Shown in pieces: positions 23,926-36,589 of a stretch of DNA of 64,000 bases (its first letter is position 1; every line of letters starts with the position of its first letter). Location: assembly GCA_949152475.1 (NCBI GenBank), contig OX424567.1:19679402-19743401 (forward strand). The letters are read 5' to 3'. The DNA comes from Terebella lapidaria (lineage: Eukaryota; Annelida; Polychaeta; Terebellida; Terebellidae). The notes beneath the pieces are model-generated. The model was not told the origin of the DNA and made no database searches. It was given only the letters and a program-made list of their open reading frames with translations. The translations under genes and the position numbers were made by a program.

Positions 23926-25836
23926 TTATAGAATGATATAAGCATAGTAAAAATCGCAGCTGGGGCCATCTAGGTTGGCTTCTATCCTATCTTGATACTT
24001 CTGGAAGCACTCATCCAAAATCAGAGCTTTCTCCTCAGAAGTCCGTCTGTCATCAAGAACAGATACGAGTATTCACTCCACACTGGAATGGTAGGAATGA
24101 ACCACTAAGCATGCTTTCTAACTGCCTCCGCATTGCCTGAATTCAGCCGTATATCTTAGGCCAAGTGTATTAATTTATTTTTAGGTTACCACCCTGAGGT
24201 CCGGTAATGCCTATTGACATGACATTGCGTCCATCGTCCCTTGTCACCCATTTTCACCTTTATGGTCAAATTTTGCTGAACTTTTACACAAAATACCTGA
24301 AACTATTCCAAGAAAGATGTATGTTTTATTTTTTTTTATTTCGAAAATAAACTGCCATTTTTGGATTTTGACAGCCAATTTCTCAAAATCTGTTAAGTAA
24401 CTGTTTTTCTGATTTTGCATAAGCATGAAGTTTTTGGCACAAGCATAGTAGGTCTTGATTGCCTTTGAATTGAGCAAAAAGCTAGAAAAAGTAGGCCAAA
24501 AAGGCCCAAAGTGGCTGAAGTTTCATTTTTAGCACTTTGCTCGAAATCTATTCTGTAACTTCCTTTTTAATTTCACACGTTGATGGCATTTAGGACCTTT
24601 TAATTTGTGTATGTGGAAGGTCAATTTTGAATTGGCCAAGAGGCCTGAAATATAGTCTTGAAATTATACTTTTGGCTCAAAATTTATTCAGTTACTTTCT
24701 CTCTAAATTCATGGATGGTTAGCATTCAGGACTCTAGCTCGTATCAGAATAAAATAAGGTTTGAGTTGTTTGAAAAGTCCGGAATTTACACCTGACATTT
24801 CATTTTCACTTATTCAGTATTTTCTCTATAACTTCACATATTCATGACATTATGTTCAGTTTATTTCGTGTATGAAAATGGAATGTTTTAAATCGCTCAG
24901 AATGCCAAAATATAGGCTCAAATGGCCCAAAACGGCTTGAAACGCACAATTTGCTCCCACATAGGCAGATACAACTGGAACATGTATTATGAACGTATAT
25001 ACGTCATATATGGCAGATCTTCTGATGACGAATCCGAGGTCACATAACTTTTAATGGTGAATCTCAAGGTCACATCCAAACTGAAATGTGTAATATGACG
25101 TCCTACATACCAGGCGGCTGCAGAGAGAGCTTAGCAACTTAGGCTTGTATTATAAACGATGTGACGTAACTTATTTACTTAAGATAATCTTTAATGGTTA
25201 ATCCGAAATTCATATCTAACCTGAATTGTGCAAATTGAAACCATATATTGCGGATCTTTTGGTAGTCTTGAAGATGACGTCAAAATTCGAATCCGAAGGT
25301 AACATCTGACCTGAAATGTGAACTATGCCTACAAAGCAGGTGTAGATAGAGCTTAATTTTGTATTATGAGCGTATATCCGAGCGAACAATACACATAGGA
25401 AGTAATATATAAGGTATCTTTCAGCGGTCTTGACGTTGACCTCATATGACTCATGTCTGAGCTGAAATGTGTAGACTGGACTCTCGAACAGGACGACTGT
25501 AGTTAGAGCTAGATTTGGTTGTGAACAGATACGAAACTATAATATATGGTGGATATTTTGGTGAACCAGAATTGTTCGATATCCCATCTTAGCCATTGTT
25601 AGCATGATTCTACAAACATTCTGCCTTAATACTTACATGTATTTCAACATTTGCAAGAGAACCATCCTACCTTTCCTGGATCCACTTAAGGTGATAAGGA
25701 CAGCGGACGTCCTCAGTGTGATAGGAAACCATTCTCAGACCTGCCTCGTACACTGGATTACCAGCTTTAATAGTGCCTTCAATTTCACTTCATTTTGGTA
25801 GTAGCTGTTGATTTGCAGTGCCTCTCACTCTTCTTC
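23926..25836 (-). pseudogene. methyltransferase relic, copy E (exons 7 and 8 only)
   Basis: Exon-7-like sequence at 25671-25836 (minus strand) keeps ALQINSYYQN, GNPVYEAGLRMVSYHT and RCPYHLKW in pieces, with an AG acceptor and a GT donor at its edges. It is about 6 bp shorter than the 172-bp standard and has an early stop and a frameshift. Exon-8-like sequence at 23926-24136 keeps the acceptor and NAEAVRKHA, then WFIPTIPVWS and DECFQKYQDRI, with an in-frame stop after HA, a frameshift and a premature end (the codon equivalent to Glu of LLEKV is TAA). Upstream exons are absent. Residues are closest to the B/C type. It lies inverted between A and B, so it records an old inverted duplication. Confidence 0.8.
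24300..25600. repeat. degenerate ~125-bp repeats filling the intron of relic E
   Basis: The first part (24300-24970) has about four units with GGCCCAAAGTGGC-like and TTTAATTTCACA-like text. The second part (25000-25600) has units with GTGAATCTCAAGGTCACAT and CTGAAATGTGTA. Both variants also occur in intron 1 of copy A (13080-14335). It is non-coding. Confidence 0.55.
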
Positions 25837-26332
25837 CTGTTTTGAAAAACGGTGGTAAATTTTAGTACATTCCATATAATAATTATATACTATGTTATTC
25901 GGCCCTCGCAGGCATTTCATCCCAGCATTCCATCATCTGCATATACATGTAACCTTGAACTTGACCTCATATGATCTTTAATGCTCTAATGCAAAACTAT
26001 GGCTTCCTCAAAATGTATAAATTGTTCTTTGCAGACAAAACATTTTGATTATTATTAGTACGTGGGGAGTCTTTGGCAGACTCTTCACTTTCATCTTGGC
26101 CCAAGGGGACCTTAAGTTCGACCTAAGATGTGTAAATTGGGTTATCAGACAAACTATTGAAGAGCTTTGATATGTATTGTGGATATGTAGGAAATATGAC
26201 CTAGTGTACAGAAAGCTAATTGTACACTAACCTTCACTGGTCACTGCTACCGGTCAAGCCAGGATCACGGGAGCAAGCATTATATCAGACTTAAACAACA
26301 TTAACGGGGTCGTATATTTATCTAATATATAG

Positions 26333-26660
26333 GCCTATTGCAGTAAAGTATATTGCAGTAAACTAGGCACATCCTCTATCTATTGATATGTAATAGACGT
26401 GGAATCAATACCCAGTATTGAGTATTCCGAACAAACAAAACATGACCCCAAGGCTAGATATTTAAACTTAAAGTGTATATATATATCAGATACAACTGAA
26501 GGAGGAATGTCCTGACACTGGAAAAGTCAGCTTGAATTTCGTACCACCTTACAAGCTAGCACAAGCGTATCTGAAATATTGTATCTAATTCTGGGTGAAT
26601 GTAAATGATTGATTTCACAGTTGAAGTGTGAATAGTTTCACATCTAGACATACTGACCGA
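26333..26660 (+). promoter_or_regulatory. promoter-like block of copy B
   Basis: It contains one degraded unit of the 70-bp satellite (26333-26398), a TATA-like run (26476-26486) and about 170 bp of sequence shared with 10340-10590 and, in part, with the region before copy C. It ends about 160 bp before the start codon of copy B. The TATA run lies ~340 bp before the ATG, which would leave a 5' leader of about 300 bases. Promoter status is inferred from position and paralogue conservation only. Confidence 0.5.
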
Positions 26661-26821
26661 GATAAGACATAGTAACCCAAATATAACCACATGCTCCCCC
26701 GTCAGGCGATGATGAACATTGAACATTGATAACATTGGTTTTTGCACAACAGAGTGCATTGATCAGTGAACCTGCGCCTGAAACATGTTGCTCCGTGTTG
26801 TTTACTCAAAAGCACATCAAG

Positions 26822-29800
26822 ATGTCGGAACCTCACAGTCATGTACCGTATTGGGGGGATGGTACCGGTTACTATTGTGACAACTCGTCTTCGTGCCAGA
26901 TATTGATAGAACAAACTATACCGGATGTTTTGAGTGCCTTGGGTAAGCTGTCTCGTGATGAAGATTTCTATGTGTGATATTTCTTCATATGTGTGTGATA
27001 TTGATAATGGCTAAGTTATTACACTGTTATTCATAATGGCCTATATTGTTATGGTCATGCAATATGCTGTATCAGAAATCACAGACATAGCACATAAAAG
27101 CACACTTTCTGCAATGATTTTTGAACTAGTAAAAGCGACTTACCTAACTGGTGTACGGGTAAATATACTAATGATTATGTTAGACGTACACAAGATCCAC
27201 TGATATTTCGTCATTCATGATATCAAGGACTGCTTGATGCTATATTACATATATATATATATTGAACAACTTGTCAAGTACGTAGATGTATCACAATATC
27301 GGTCTGCCATTATCACTATTTGATGTGGTAGCAGATCCTGTGCTCTGATGGCTGAATATTCTGGATGGAGATTCTCCAATATATTCCCGAGCAGCATCGA
27401 AATCTGAGCACTGATTGATCGTATACTGGTTCCGTTGACATCGTGATCTTTCCAGTGATAACATTTCCACTTTGAGAACACTGGTTTAAAGTTTCCCCTC
27501 ATTGTTTCAGAAAAGGTCCCGTTCTCCAAGAAGGATGGAGCATTTACAATCTGCGACTATGGCACTGCTGATGGGGGAACTTCTCTCCAGTTGATGTCAA
27601 GCTGCATCAGTGAGTTTAGATACGTATGCAATATTCAATGAGTACATACAGTGTAGAGTTGTAGTATTAACGTATTGGACGTACTCTACGGTACAGTGTA
27701 ATCAATTTGTGCACGATGCACTCAATACAAACAAATTGACTCCCGAGATGTTTTTCTTCTAACATTATGCAGAACAAACACGAACTGCAGAACAAACTAC
27801 ATTATATCAGTATGTCGATCTATTGGCTGACAGTAGATATGTACATAAAAATGACAGTTTTGATGCACCAATATATAAAAAAATCGATTTATACCACAAT
27901 GTCATCCATTATAGTTACGCTGTGTCATTTCAGAGAGGATAAAGGAGTTGTATGGCGATGAACAGGAGGTTCATATTATATACGAGGACCAGCCCGTGAA
28001 CGACTTCAAGTCTCTTTTCATGCGACAACACGGTCAGTTGTACTCAAATTGGTTCAATAATAAGACGAGGAATACAATATTTTGAATATGCAATAGATTA
28101 GTGTGGAATAACTGATTTGTTACTATTATTGACCGAGAGTATGTGTTTGGTTCGTACCAATAAATTACGTACAACTTTGGAAAAAATACCATGACCCCTC
28201 AGGATGCTGTAGCTTACTAGCAGATTCTGATCGAACATGATTCAATACGAACGATTCAGTACTCAAGGGCACCAGGTTCAAAATCATTAACATAGCCACG
28301 ATATAAATATATATGTGGTTCCTCATGTGCCCGTAATAAACCCAAAAGAACTACTTGCAACCATTTCGTCTTGGTAGGCCAATTTATATACTTCACGTCG
28401 AAAGTGACCTCGAGATTTACCACTCAAGTTCGTCTGAGGTCAAGTTGAAGGTCACTAAAAGATCCAACATATATAACTTACTATACGCTCATACTGAGAA
28501 CTTATTCACTATCTGCAAGCGTTTTGTCTGCAGAGGCCATTCTATACGTTTTCAGGATCAACGTGACCTTGAGATTCAGCACTCAAGGCCATCTGAGGTC
28601 GATTTCAATGTCATTAATAACAGATTCAGGACCTACGTGATACGAACCACTGACATGTTTTATCTGCTGAGGCCGATTAATACATTTCGTATCATTCGCT
28701 CGCATTACAGGTAAATTTCAAGGTACAAGACCAAAACGATTGGTAACTGAGATAATGACCCAAAGTATGTGAGAGGACGATGGATAAGAAAACAAGATGA
28801 TAACTTATCGACCCAGAAGTTAGCTAGGGGCCCAAAGGTCACCGTGCTCACCGTGTTTACTTCGAATACTTGCACCATACAAATAATTGCATGTAGTTTA
28901 CGTATAATTGATAATATCGTGGCATTTTATTCAGTTCAAGATTATTCGAGGTGAACTTGTATTATCAAGGCTAAAACCTTACATACCAGACTTAACAAGT
29001 AGGCATGATTTTAATAAAAGTATATACCAGTAATCAATATCATTGATAATTGTCCTCATTCTAGGTACAATTCCAACCCATATCATGCACGAACTCTACA
29101 CTAGAGAGACATATCTAGTGCTTAAAACAGCAGAAATAGGAAGCTAGCTTTCATTTCCAATTTTCCTCAAACAAATCGTAGCCTTTTGACTGATACAGAA
29201 GCGAAGACACCTCAGTCAAGACCAAAATATTTAAACTTGTCCATCGCCGAAAAAAACCTCACTCTCGTTATGTATTATGCCAGGTTTCGGTATCGTACTT
29301 GACTGAGAACTTCTCAATATGCATACATCCCTGATGTGAATATCATGTGCCCACATGGAAATATTTATTGGTTCTCTTCTGATGCCCATATAAAGTATTA
29401 ACGATTGAACAAAGAGACAGTGATTCACAGTATGCCAATGTTGTACTCGAATAAGTAAACATTTTTCTAGAAACAATAAGGGGCGTTCGGGATAGTCATT
29501 TTGTATGCTGTCCGTAACGGGCCCCTGACGAAAACGCCCCGTCGTAAACTGACAAAACGCGCCAGGGTTGTGATATATATACATACATACATACTTACAC
29601 ACATACACCGACCATGACATATGCTCACCAACGGTGAGCAAAAAGAATAGTAACTACGTATAACGTGAAAAGTTGAAATGTAGGTTAGTGCATGGTTATT
29701 GTCGTGCTAAATTAATATATACCAAATTCCATTCACTTCTGGCTTTTGTCTGATTTGTGCCAATCTCACCTATTCGTAATATGTTGATAGGTATACTACC

Positions 29801-32797
29801 GGGGCCTCCAAACTATTACAGCATGTACAAGAATGTGTTTGTCAGCGCAGTGGGCACGAGTTTCTTCAGTCAAGTCGTACCCAGTCGTTCGGTCCACCTA
29901 GGTTTTTCAGCCACGGCTTTCCATTGGTTCAGCAAGAGGTACGCATATCACAATATGTGTTCAAGGGGAATATCACCTGTCACTACAAAATTCATCACAT
30001 GTAATTTTCCATACTCTCATGATACAAACCCGAGCTCTTACCAATTGTTTTGTCTTCATTCACAATTCATGGGAATTCCCTTTAGCTTCAGCATTCGATA
30101 TCACCTTCGGCATATGACTTCCTGTATGCTCATAATACACTTTACCACAATTATAACAAGTTTCGTCTCTCATGGTCAATAATGCATATAATAGCAATCC
30201 ATTTTTCGAGATCTAAGGTCAAGTGCGACCAGCATATCGTTGGTCCCAAATATCTTCGTGTGGCTTGGTGTGGCTACACCCCACATCTTGACGTAGATAT
30301 AACGTTTTAGCATTCAATGTAAAATGGGGTCAAGGTCAAAGTAAACATGAGCTACACAGCCTATGATTTCATCAGGTCAAGTTCCTTGACCTTGATGGTC
30401 AAAAAGAGCACCATAAGATGCACAGCATATAACGTGCTTCGTTGATTGAACATCTCTCTTCAGGCATATTGTCTCCGACGACCACATTCAATTTTGAGTC
30501 TGAGCACTGGTCGGCAATTGGTGTAAAATTCAAAACTACGGCAAGAATCAGCGCTCGATTTTTAAATGGGCTGAAATACAAACTCATCTCACATTGTTTA
30601 CAACATCTGCACATGATTTTGGATCCATCATCTGAGTTCGACGCAATCAACAGATGCGTTTTTCCCCACCATTTGCCAATCAGCACACCTTAATGTAACA
30701 TGCACCTGAGTCCAAGCTGAAGCAAGTCAAGAGATGTATCACATTCAATTCCCCACTTATCCATAATACATACCTAAGCTCTTGAACAGTTAGTCTGAAA
30801 TGGCCAATTTACACATGGCCAATCTAACCTAAGGTCACCTCGAGCCAAGCTGAAGATCAAGAGTTTACCATAAGATTTCCCACATGTTCATACATGTAAT
30901 ACGTATCAAAATGTTTTGTCTGCAATGAACAATTTTAATATCTAGAGGTAGTCCTGATGTTGCATTTGAACAGTCATGTGATGTCATAAACATCCAAAAT
31001 ATGTCTTCCATATGACTTCGTGTATGCTCATAAATTATATCCAGAATTCATCCTCACGTGCGAATATGTGACTCAAATTATCTGATGATCGTACCTACGT
31101 TCCATGCAGCCCATGTCAACTTGATGGAATGCATCATACTTGCTCTAAAAACGAGACCTTGAAGAAGATGTTCGCTGACCAAGCTGCTTCCGATTGGGAA
31201 ACCATACTATTGAGGAGAGCAGCAGAAATGAAAACAGGTAATTTAAACAGAACTGCAGTGTCAACATTATCATCGGCAAATGTTACAGATAACTACTGAT
31301 CGAAATCTGGCTGTCTCCCCAAAAAGGCGCTAGGATCTACATCGCCTGCATGTCTGTGAATAAGGAGGGTAATCATCATGGGCGCTCAATGCATGCCAAG
31401 GAATCCTTGTACATGCAGATGATGGAATGCTGGGCCGAACTGGCTAACGAGGGCCGAATTACTCAGGTATCAAACACCAAATAAATGGGTTAAATTTACA
31501 TAATATATATCTGGAATGCACCACAATCTCTCCACTTGGAAAATTACTACCGTATATCAACATAGGAGGAGCGGAAAGCACTGCAAATCAACAGCTACTG
31601 CCGAAAAGAAGAAGAATTCAAGGCATCTTTTGAAGTCGGTAGTCCAGTGTATGAGGCAGGACTGAGAATGCTTTCCTACCACACTAAGGAAGTCCGTTGT
31701 CCCCACCATCTCAGGTGGATCAAGGAAAACAGCAAAGGTAGGATGGTATTATTGGAAATGCTAAAGAACATTTGAATAATGACCTTTGACCTTAAGTTTT
31801 TCCGCTTGCATTTTTCGTTTTCGTTGATATCTCGGAAACGGTGCGTCGTAGAGCGAAACGGAATCGTGGCCCTAAACGAACATGTCTTAAGGGTATTAGG
31901 ACCTTGACCTTAATATTTTTTGCTGAGTCAGCATTTTTTGTTTTCGATGATATCTCAGAAACAGTGCGTCGTAGAGCGAAACGGACGTTATTTTCGGACT
32001 CGTGGCCCTGCACAAACATAAAGGGGGGGGGGGGGGGGGGGCGTACTAGGGATGAGTTTTGACCACGACGTTAAATTTTTCCGCTGAGTCGGCATTTTTC
32101 GTTTCCATCGATATCTCAGAAACGGTGCGTCGTAGAAACAAACGTTATTTTCGAACTCAGGGCCCTAGACAAACATATCTAAGGGGTACTAGGGATGAAC
32201 TTTGACCTCGACCTGGATTTTTTTTGCCGAGTCGGCATTTTCCATTCTCGTCGATATATGGTGCGACTTAGAGCAAAAAAGACATTAGACATATAGTTTT
32301 AGGGGTATCAAGTTTGTCCTTCACATACATGTAATTGCACAAATGTCTTATAGGTCACATTTGCAGCTTCATCATGTTTTTCCTGAGTCAGCATTTTGTT
32401 TTTTCATGCTTCACATTGAAATGCCTCCAAGGCCTTTAGGCCTTGACGTCTAGTTTCATACTATATTGTGGAATATTGATTCGATTACACATTCATAATG
32501 ATTTATCCATCATACTCATATTTGTATCACATGAATTGCTAATTTTAATAACTATTAATCTGACAAGATGCTGAGGCGGCCAGAAAGTATGCGAAATGGT
32601 ACATACCCAACACCCGAGTGTGGACTAACCACTCGTTCGTATCTGCTCTGGATGACAGTCGCACCTCTGAGGAGAAAGCTCAGATTGTGGACGAATGCTT
32701 CCAGAAGTATGAGGATAGGGTGGCAGCCAATCCATCTGATCATAGTAGTGATTTATACCATGCCTATATCCTTCTTGAAAAAGTTGGAAAATACTGA
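26822..32797 (+). CDS. SABATH-type carboxyl methyltransferase, copy B (8 exons, 378 aa)
   Basis: Same family and architecture as copy A. Exons: 26822-26942, 27511-27609, 27934-28032, 29791-29938, 31110-31237, 31327-31466, 31566-31737, 32568-32797. Sizes of exons 1-7 equal those of A exactly, the frame is open throughout, and splice sites are GT-AG. Visible motifs: YYCDNSSSCQ (likely SAM/carboxylate-contacting N-terminus with Gln present), ICDYGTADGGTS (54-65), YEDQPVNDF (90-98), GTSFFSQVVP (128-137), FHWFS (150-154), then the helical cap and the C-terminal DECFQKYEDR. The exon 8 acceptor AAG|AT drops one glycine relative to A, and the C-terminus is extended by GKY. An in-frame ATG at 26726 exists, but the corresponding frame is not kept in C, so MSEPH is preferred. 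Introns are homologous with those of C. Confidence 0.83.
28350..31090. repeat. degenerate ~125-bp repeats in introns 3 and 4 of copy B
   Basis: Two clusters (about 28350-28720 and 30190-31080) contain CTCGAGATTTACCACTCAAG, GGTCAAGTTGAAGGTCAC and TATGCTCATAATAC-like phrases about every 120-130 bp. They are the inverse orientation of the repeats in intron 1 of copy A. Exon 4 (29791-29938) lies between the clusters. The same introns of copy C hold the same family, so the repeats predate the B/C duplication. Confidence 0.6.
31780..32330. repeat. ~135-bp tandem repeat in intron 7 of copy B with palindromic TGAGTCA motif
   Basis: About four units, each with GATATCTCAGAAACGGTGCG, TCGTAGAGCGAAACGGAC, TGGCCCT and AAGGGGTACTAGG. 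A palindromic motif recurs in each: TGCTGAGTCAGCA (31921-31933), CGCTGAGTCGGCA (near 32080) and GCCGAGTCGGCA (near 32226). A G run of about 17 bases interrupts the third junction (about 32024-32041). Confidence 0.8.
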
Positions 32798-32884
32798 ACC
32801 AACATAGACATCAAAGCTAAATGGTGACTTGCAGTGATATTATTGTAGGAATGTTATCGCTTTTAACAATATAACATTGTTATC

Positions 32885-32890
32885 AATAAA
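32885..32890 (+). other. polyadenylation signal AATAAA of copy B
   Basis: AATAAA occurs 88 bp after the stop codon and is followed within a few bases by an A-rich run. It fits as the 3' end of copy B. Confidence 0.6.
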
Positions 32891-33234
32891 TATTGAAAAA
32901 AAAACCAAGTGGATTCATCTTGTACATAGCTTAAAAAGAACAACTGCAATTGAGTATCCATTAAAATTATCTTCCGTCCTCTGGTGTAGATATAATATGC
33001 AATCATCTGCAATACAAAAATATATTGAGAGGGAGGTATTCTTTTAGTTTTTTTATTTACACAATTTTACAGAATGGTGGCCAGTATTGACGAAACAAGG
33101 CCAATTTTCGACTTTGACGGTCGTTTTTTCAGAATCTGCTCAGTAAAATTCTCTTATGTTTCTCCTATTCTCCTGTGTTTTATAATGGGACACATGTTGC
33201 CTGATATCTCATTTAATATTGAGATTTGAGAGTA

Positions 33235-34085
33235 TGAATCAATTGTTGACATATAGGAAATGATATATGTTGAATATTCTCGTGACCTTGACCTTCGACC
33301 TGATTTTCAAGGTCACAGGACAAACCGGCTAATATCTCGCTTCTTATCGACTCTACAGCTTAGTAATCAATTGTGAATATATGGAAAATGTTATATGTTG
33401 AATATTGCCATGACCTTATTTTTCAAGGTCACAACAAAAAATGGCTAATGTCTCGATCATTATCGTCTTTACAGCTTAGGAACCAATCGTGGATCTGTAG
33501 GAAATGATATAGGCTGAATTTCCAAGGTCAGAGCATCAAATGGCTAATATCTTACTCATTATTGACTTTATAGCTTAGGAATCAACTGTGAACATATAGG
33601 AAATGATATATGCTGAATATTCTGGTGACCTTGAGTTTGACCTTTGACCTCATTTTCAAGATCAAAGAACAAAATGGTTAATTTTTTTGCTTATCATCTA
33701 CTTTACAGCTTAGGAATCCATAGTGAACATATAGCAAATGATATATGTTGAATATTCTGGTGATCTTGAATTTGACTTTTGACCTCATTTTCAAGGTCAG
33801 AGAAAAAAAGGTTCATATCTCGCTTATTATCGAATTTAAAGCTTAGGAATCAATTGTGAACATATTGGAAATGATATATGCTGAATATTAGCATGACCTT
33901 GAACATGACCATGGATCTCATTTTCAAGGTCAGATCACAAAATGGCTAATATATCACTTATTATCGATTTTACAGCTTTGGATTCAGTTGTTGACATGCT
34001 AGAATTGATATGCGCTGAATTTTCTCGTGACCTTGCATTGACCATTGACTTTATTTTCAGGGTCATTGATTCAAGGCTAAATGTC
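33235..34085. repeat. second ~136-bp TGACCTTGA repeat array
   Basis: Six to seven degenerate units of the family seen at 10590-11265, with AGGAAATGATATATGCTGAA, CGTGACCTTGA, TTTTCAAGGTCA and TACAGCTTAGGAATCAATTG. It lies directly downstream of copy B. Confidence 0.8.
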
Positions 34086-36320
34086 TAAAATATATATTGT
34101 CTGGTAACCTTTCTTAGTCATCTGGCTATTTTTTCCCACTTTCTACCGATGCAAAGAGTTCATTCATCAATTACCCACTATCCATACTAGTTCTAAATGG
34201 GTAGGGAGGGTTAGGGGGCTATTAATACATATTGTATATTTATTTCCCAAATTAATAGAAACTAATCTTGTGTATAACTACCATTTATATTTAAGGTACA
34301 AGCGTATAGGGTATAAATATCTATCTAAATACTTGGATTGCTGTATTTTGTGATTTATCGCGAGATGTCGATACTTTAAATAGATAAATATTACTAAAAA
34401 CCTGGAGTTTCATCGGGAAAGAGGTCAAAATTTAGATTGGTTCGGTAGCTATCTGACTCACAGGTATCAATAGAATATTTACTGAAACGGAATGCTCATG
34501 TTCATCAGATTTTCTGGACTAAACCTCCGAGTCGACACTCCATAAGCAAAAATTCAATGCAATAAATACATTCAGTAACTGAGGGGGTGATACGATGTCC
34601 GAGATACTACTGCCCATCTATGTATTTCACAAATGTTAGTAGCAGTTGATATTCCTCAGAAATAAGGTTTCTTCCGCCGATATTTACACCCAATTTTGAC
34701 ACGGTGATCACAATCTTCGTCATGTTTTTTTTTTTTACAAAATCGGTGACACGACATGCATGTGCAGTAATTTAGGAATAACTGAAAAGTCCCAATATAT
34801 TTGTGCATATGCATAGGATATGTGAAACCTGATATGATAATCATAACTCCCGTGTGGAGATTATTGAAATACAATGCCCGGAAGTGTTTGGAAATGACGA
34901 TGAATTTGATCACCCTGTCAAAATTTGGGTAAATATCGGCGGGAAAAAACTCATTTCTGGGGAATATCAACCGCTACTAACATTTCTAAATTACCTAAAC
35001 GAGCAGTAGTATCTCAGACATGGTATCATCCCCCCTCAGTTACTCTATATATGCATCAAATTGCAGAAATTGAATTTTTCTTTGCGTGTGTCGAAAAAAA
35101 TCTGAGCTCAAGTCGGTGACAATAACATGACCTGACCCCTAGGAAAAAGAAATAGGTCAATCACCGACTCAAGATATGTTACAGGGTGTTCATTGCCTTC
35201 CAGTGATATAAGTTTACCAGATACCATAGACATACATCACAAGGATTGATCACAAAGTGGTCACACGCGTTATGGGGTTTTGGGCATTTTGAGATGGCCC
35301 CTATCAAAGTGTGCTGTGCCGATCAATCGGCTCTGTCCTAGTGCAGGCCTGAACATGGCGTTGGCCCTCCCATGTTAAATTTCCATAAGAAATTAGAGAA
35401 ATCGACCTCGTTTGAAAAATATTGTTCACCCAATTAATTCAGCTTGCAAATACAGTTTGGTTTTGATCCCGTTCTCATTTTTAATTTTATTTGAGCGTAC
35501 AACATGTCTCAGTCTCTTCGGTTTGCTCCAATATTATGTTGTCGAATATACCGAATGAACAAACATTACCAAAAAATAACTGATATTTATACATTGCATG
35601 TGGCAAGGTTTGTGTGCGTATACCTAAGGGATTGTTTGTCTTTTGCGTTGCAAAACACATACACGCCAAGTCAAATGCTCTGAATTGATATCAGCAAAAG
35701 TACGTAAATGATCGTCATCTAAAAGTATAACTGTAATGGGACCCAAAATATGGAATTCGGTTTCCCCTGATCTATAACTCTATGATAGGATGATACTTCC
35801 CAGTTGGTGAGTTTGAAATGCTTTACTCGAAGGTACAAACAGAAATTCTTGAATATGTATTGATGATAAATAGATGCTTTCACCAGGTACACTCTACACT
35901 CTCTGTACGAATAGGCAGCCTGTGACTGTCAGGTCATTTAAAGGTTTGATGTGAATGATATTCGTCAGAACATTTGAAAAAAAACAATTACGATGTCACA
36001 ACATAATAGTTTGCTTTTGTTCGTAGCCGAGTTTTATTATGTTGGAGCAGGGCACGGGGCCCCTTTTTTAGGGTTTTAGTCTTCAGATTCACTTCTGTGT
36101 CCTGGAACCTATACGTATCTGATTAATATCATTTGTTTTATCATGTGGCATTTCCGAATACAGAATATTTATGACTGTAACGACCCAAACCCTCTCTTAC
36201 AAGGCCTTTCAATTTGTATACACTATGCATGATTAATACACGGTTCAATATTAGCGTTCCATGCATATGACTCCATGACAACCAGCAATTCACCTGCACG
36301 TGCCACACTTACCAAACATG
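34086..36320. other. intergenic between copies B and C, no gene recognised
   Basis: I see no coding region, RNA gene or paired terminal repeat. Open frames reach at most 104 codons, without motifs. Confidence 0.5.
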
Positions 36321-36322
36321 CA

Positions 36323-36345
36323 TGACGTCACTTCCAGCCAATCAG
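36323..36345. promoter_or_regulatory. CRE plus CCAAT cluster upstream of copy C
   Basis: TGACGTCA (36323-36330, a full CREB/ATF site) is followed by CTTCC and CCAATCAG (36338-36345, a CCAAT box). The cluster lies ~640 bp before the ATG of copy C and is not seen before A or B. It could belong to C, to an unrecognised transcript, or to an inserted repeat. Confidence 0.35.
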
Positions 36346-36589
36346 AGACACGCCTTCCTCAACATGCTCAACACAAGGTGGATTACTCACCACGTACACT
36401 GACTTACCCCGCCCTTCTAACCAAGGTGCGGTATTTGACATTCACCATGGTGATCTAACTCCCCTCATTGGCGAGATAGGCCCCTAGCACCAACTCAGAG
36501 CATACACGGTCGTAAGGTTGACCGTGCGCGTGACTAAAGAATTATCGCCGAACACTGAACTCTATCTGACACACAATGCTGGTCGTGCA

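Noticed and set aside
26726-26821. Upstream in-frame ATG extending copy B by 32 residues
   Set aside because: The equivalent upstream frame in copy C is out of register with MSEPH, and copy A has unrelated sequence there. The extension lacks family similarity.
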